NCBI GenBank assembly: GCA_024684155.1
Contig: JAIKXK010000039.1
Location: 1 to 7,975 of the forward strand
DNA: 7,975 nucleotides
Source of the DNA: Lachnospiraceae bacterium
GTDB taxonomy: Bacteria > Bacillota > Clostridia > Lachnospirales > Lachnospiraceae
Reading direction: 5' to 3'
This document shows positions 5,108-7,975 of this stretch, piece by piece. Made by a program: the position numbers and the translations under genes. The notes beneath the pieces were generated by a model. The model was not told the origin of the DNA, ran no database searches, and was given only the letters and a program-made list of their open reading frames with translations. Numbering within the stretch: the stretch's first letter is position 1; every line of letters starts with the position of its first letter.

Positions 5108-6664
5108 ATGTCATTTTTCAAAAAGTATATAGCACAGATTGTATGGACAATCTCTGTTCTATGCGAAATCTTTTTTATGGGAGCTGTGATTTATTTGGAT
5201 TTACTCCCAGCAAAACTTATGATTGTAGCAGTCATTATTATGGTATTACTTGCGTTTTTAAATGGATTGCTACTACTAACAAGGGTTAGAAAAATTAAAG
5301 GAAAGAAAAATACCTGGAAACGTACCGTGGGATTAATACTTTCCGCCGTTATTATTTTAGTTTCTGTATTTGGTTCTTTCTATGTAATTAAAGCAAAGAA
5401 TACCATTAATACTGTTACAGAAACAAGTGATGTGGTTGCAACGTTAGGTGTCTATGTTTTAGCAGATGATGCTGCAGAAAGTATTAAAGATACAAAAGGA
5501 TATGAATATGGATATTTAAATACTTATAGTTCGGAAAGAAATGAGTATGCAGTCAGTGAGATAAATAATCAAGTGTCGTCTACCATTAGTGTGGAAGCAG
5601 AAGATAATATTTATTCTTTGGCGGAATCTTTATATAGTGGAAGTAAACAGGCGATAATCTTAGATGAGGCTTTTGTTTCGATTTTGACAGAGCAGGAGGA
5701 TAGTTCTTCAGAAGAGGAAGAATCCTCTACAGAGTCATCTACTTATCTGTCATTTGAGACAGATACAAAATTACTTTATGAAATCAATATTACGTCAGAT
5801 GATAATGATGATAGTGATTCAACGGTAGATAAAGATGTTACAAATGATTCTTTTGTGATTTACATTAGTGGTTCGGATACAAGAAATACCACACTTACAA
5901 CATCTAGAAGTGATGTAAATATTTTGGCTCAGGTAAATCCTACTACACATGAGATTTTACTTTTAAATACACCAAGAGATTATTATGTCGCAAACCCTGC
6001 AGGTGGTGGTTCTAAAGATAAATTAACTCACTGCGGTATTTATGGAATTGAAAACTCTATGGAAGCTTTAGAAGAGCTTTATGATGTGGAAGTTGATTAC
6101 TATGTACAAATTAACTTTACTGGATTTAAGAATTTAATTGATGCCATTGGTGGAATTACAGTGGAAAGTCAGTATTCTTTTACCTCTTATATTTACGGTG
6201 GAACTTATAGTTATACAAAGGGAAGCAATACCTTAAGTGGTGCGGAAGCATTAGCCTTTGCAAGAGAACGTTATGAAGTTCCAGGCGGCGATGAGACACG
6301 AGGTGTGCACCAGATGGCGGTTATTCAGGCAGTGATAGATAAGGTGACAAGTTCAACTACTATACTTTCAAACTACTCTGATATTATGACAAGTTTGGAA
6401 GGTATGTTTGTAACAAGTTTTTCAAGTAATGAAATTTCATCTATTATTAAGATGCAGTTAGATGATAACCCAACATGGAACATTCACTCCTTTGCAGTTA
6501 GTGGTACAGGTGGAAAGAGTACTACATATTCAAATCCATCACAAAGATCATATGTGATGTATCCGGATGAAAGTATGGTAGCCTTTGCTCAGAAACTATT
6601 AGATGCTGTGGAAAATGGTGAAAGCTTAACAGATGAAGATGTAACTTATACAACTTCAGAATAA
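5108..6664 (+). CDS. LCP-family (LytR-CpsA-Psr) cell-wall glycopolymer transferase, three-TM type
   Basis: 518 residues, complete; ATG follows AAGGAGG (5094-5100) by 7 nt. Three N-terminal membrane helices (about 8-30, 36-58, 73-95) with a basic loop RVRKIKGKKNTWKR between the second and third, then an extracellular accessory region (about 105-195), an acidic/serine-rich stretch (195-247) and the LCP domain (about 249-415). LCP landmarks: S-G-S-D257-T-R259, N-T-P-R290-D291, 'QINFTGFKNLIDAIGGI' (334-350), A-F-A-R386-E-R388 and G-D395-E-T-R398-G-V-H-Q402. These match the Mg/pyrophosphate-binding residues of the fold; none is missing. LCP enzymes move undecaprenyl-linked teichoic acid or polysaccharide onto peptidoglycan. 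The layout is most like streptococcal CpsA/Cps2A. The older label 'transcriptional attenuator' is not supported. It is monocistronic, between two terminators, with no capsule genes beside it, so the polymer is unknown. Confidence 0.9.
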   Translation: MSFFKKYIAQIVWTISVLCEIFFMGAVIYLDLLPAKLMIVAVIIMVLLAFLNGLLLLTRVRKIKGKKNTWKRTVGLILSAVIILVSVFGSFYVIKAKNTINTVTETSDVVATLGVYVLADDAAESIKDTKGYEYGYLNTYSSERNEYAVSEINNQVSSTISVEAEDNIYSLAESLYSGSKQAIILDEAFVSILTEQEDSSSEEEESSTESSTYLSFETDTKLLYEINITSDDNDDSDSTVDKDVTNDSFVIYISGSDTRNTTLTTSRSDVNILAQVNPTTHEILLLNTPRDYYVANPAGGGSKDKLTHCGIYGIENSMEALEELYDVEVDYYVQINFTGFKNLIDAIGGITVESQYSFTSYIYGGTYSYTKGSNTLSGAEALAFARERYEVPGGDETRGVHQMAVIQAVIDKVTSSTTILSNYSDIMTSLEGMFVTSFSSNEISSIIKMQLDDNPTWNIHSFAVSGTGGKSTTYSNPSQRSYVMYPDESMVAFAQKLLDAVENGESLTDEDVTYTTSE

Positions 6665-6712
6665 AAAGATCCCTCTATACAGGCTGTATTTGCCTTATAG
6701 AGGGTTCTTTTT
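6663..6712. terminator. Bidirectional intrinsic terminator between convergent genes
   Basis: CCCTCTATA (6671-6679) pairs with TATAGAGGG (6696-6704); inside, after a bulged C6680, AGGC (6681-6684) pairs with GCCT (6692-6695) around a 7-nt loop. Outside, beyond one T-T mismatch, AAAAAGA (6663-6669) pairs with TCTTTTT (6706-6712). Each strand therefore ends in a U-rich tract (TTCTTTTT on plus, ATCTTTTTA on minus). It begins within the stop codon of the LCP gene and lies 23 nt beyond the stop of the minus-strand transporter gene. Confidence 0.9.
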
Positions 6713-6735
6713 ATGATGCTAATAAGTTTTTATCC

Positions 6736-7975
6736 TTACTTATGATTAAGAGCAGTAGCAATGTTAATTGCGTGGTCAGAGCAACGTTCTAAATCAGTGG
6801 ACATGTCGGTGAATACGACACCAGCGGCTGGATCACATTTCATCTTCATAAGACGATTTACGTGATTATCAATCATATCTTTTTGGATTTGATCTACAAT
6901 TTCTTCCTGGGCTTCACAGGCTGGTAATAAATCAAAGTTTTCAGAAGTAAAGATTTCAATTGACATATCGATGGTCTTTAACGTAGCTTCTGTTAAAGCT
7001 TTGATTTCCTTTCGTGCGGGCTTTGATAGGTTATCCTTTGCACGACCAATCTTTTGTCTGTATTCAATAATGTTTTCTGCGTGATCAGAAATTCGCTCAA
7101 AGTTAGAAGCGATAATGGTAAGCTGAGTTGCTCTAAATGCATCAGCTTCTGAAATATCTAAAGTACGAAGTTGAATTAAACGCTCTGTGATTTCATTTGT
7201 TAAGTAGTCAACAATACCTTCTGTTGTTTCTACCTGTTCAATTAAATCGTCGTCTTTTGCAAAGAAACATTCCACCGAAGTTTCTAAGTTATCTCTAGCC
7301 ATTTTGCCCATTCTTTCAAGTTCTTTGACAGCCTGAGCTATTGTAACAGAAGGAAGTGTATTTTTTGCCTCTACCATATAAAGCAACTGCATTTCTTCCT
7401 TGGATCTTGTTTCTTCTGGAAGAACAGGAATAATTTTTTCTGTTAATGCCACAATCTTATCTGAGAAAGGTAACATAATCAGTACCGCAGTAATAGCAAA
7501 TAAGGTATGTGTATTTGCAACCTGTCGTCCGATATCTCCTGGAGAGAGAGAACAAATAAAATCTAATATCTGAGGGAAAATCGTAATTAAAGCCGTTAGT
7601 ATAACTGCTCTAAATAAGTTAAATATTAAGTTTAAAAGAGCGGTACGTTTTCCGTTTCGGTTAGTGGTTAAACTAGCTAAAATATTAGGCGTTACAGAAC
7701 CAATGGCAGCACCTATTGCTAAATAAACAGCTGTGTTATAGTCTAGAATTCCTTGAATGGCAAAGGCCTGGAAAATTACAACGGAAGAGGATGAACTTTG
7801 TAGTAAAGCGGTAAATGCAACACCGAATAGAATCGCAACAAACGGATTACGAAGGTTATCTAAGAAGTTGATAAAGGCTTCACTTTGTGATAGTGGTTTG
7901 ATGGCATCCTTGATTAATCCAATACCAACAAAAAGCATACCAAAACCTAATACGATTGAACCTACATGTTTGATC
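6736..7975 (-). CDS. Na/Pi cotransporter family protein with C-terminal PhoU domain (5' end outside window)
   Basis: Partial: the frame stays open to the window edge, giving 412 visible residues. The ATG at 7938 is internal, since a further 12 sense codons precede it (…KHVGSIVLGFG) in typical mid-protein sequence; one Na/Pi repeat, roughly 150-180 residues, is probably missing. Counting from that Met: membrane segments with the second-repeat motif T43-ALLQ47-SSSSS, then 'IGAAIGSVTP' (76-84) and 'NRNGKRTALLNLIFN' (93-107), and a helix near 145-160. From about 185 a cytosolic helical PhoU-like domain carries two metal-site motifs, E281-R-I-S-D285-H and E384-R-C-S-D388-H. NptA/YjbB-type proteins move phosphate across the membrane; the PhoU domain suggests regulation of it. 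It is convergent to the LCP gene. Direction of transport and substrate are not shown by sequence. Confidence 0.88.
   Translation of the reverse strand, partial: IKHVGSIVLGFGMLFVGIGLIKDAIKPLSQSEAFINFLDNLRNPFVAILFGVAFTALLQSSSSSVVIFQAFAIQGILDYNTAVYLAIGAAIGSVTPNILASLTTNRNGKRTALLNLIFNLFRAVILTALITIFPQILDFICSLSPGDIGRQVANTHTLFAITAVLIMLPFSDKIVALTEKIIPVLPEETRSKEEMQLLYMVEAKNTLPSVTIAQAVKELERMGKMARDNLETSVECFFAKDDDLIEQVETTEGIVDYLTNEITERLIQLRTLDISEADAFRATQLTIIASNFERISDHAENIIEYRQKIGRAKDNLSKPARKEIKALTEATLKTIDMSIEIFTSENFDLLPACEAQEEIVDQIQKDMIDNHVNRLMKMKCDPAAGVVFTDMSTDLERCSDHAINIATALNHK

Noticed and set aside
5083..5289. 68-codon plus-strand open frame at the start of the LCP gene
   Set aside because: Overlaps the LCP gene in another frame and its start precedes that gene's SD; no independent support.
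1..7975. CRISPR, mobile element, phage, toxin-antitoxin or tRNA genes
   Set aside because: No direct-repeat array, transposase-like frame, integrase or cloverleaf was seen on either strand; gene-free gaps are all under 130 nt.

Overview
The window looks like chromosomal housekeeping DNA from a low-GC Firmicute, most likely a Clostridia member of the Lachnospiraceae type. The basis is AT-rich third codon positions, strong AGGAGG-type ribosome binding sites, a three-TM LCP protein with an accessory domain as in Gram-positives, and a Tgt with the clostridial-looking 'VYPSRNGRHG' active-site loop. The taxon is inferred from protein style only; no rRNA or marker search was possible.

Layout. Bases 37-4549 hold a tightly packed plus-strand operon: a U32-family protein of the TrhP (tRNA 5-hydroxyuridine) type, a beta-propeller lactonase-family protein (start overlaps the previous stop by 4 nt), chorismate synthase aroC (8-nt gap) and tRNA-guanine transglycosylase tgt (3-nt gap). 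After about 100 nt with an AT palindrome and a candidate promoter comes yajC (4652-4978; the longer TTG-started frame is not the real gene), closed by a strong intrinsic terminator (5003-5039). A promoter lying directly against that terminator drives a monocistronic LCP-family (LytR-CpsA-Psr) cell-wall glycopolymer ligase (5108-6664). A shared, apparently bidirectional terminator (6663-6712) separates it from a convergent minus-strand Na/Pi-cotransporter-PhoU fusion protein that runs off the right edge (6736-7975, N-terminus missing).

How the genes fit together. TrhP and Tgt both modify the wobble base (position 34) of tRNAs. The hydroxylation by TrhP is known to depend on prephenate, which is made from chorismate, the product of the aroC gene in the same operon. 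The first operon can therefore be read as a wobble-modification unit with its metabolic precursor enzyme embedded in it; the lactonase is the unexplained member. tgt-yajC adjacency is the classical arrangement, but queA and secDF are missing here. The right half concerns the envelope: wall-polymer attachment and phosphate transport.

No mobile element, CRISPR array, RNA gene, phage or defence gene was seen. I did not find a clearly novel system. The points most worth a second look are the chorismate/prephenate-wobble operon, the lactonase with altered family landmark residues, the acidic insert in the LCP protein, and the non-canonical second repeat of the Na/Pi transporter.
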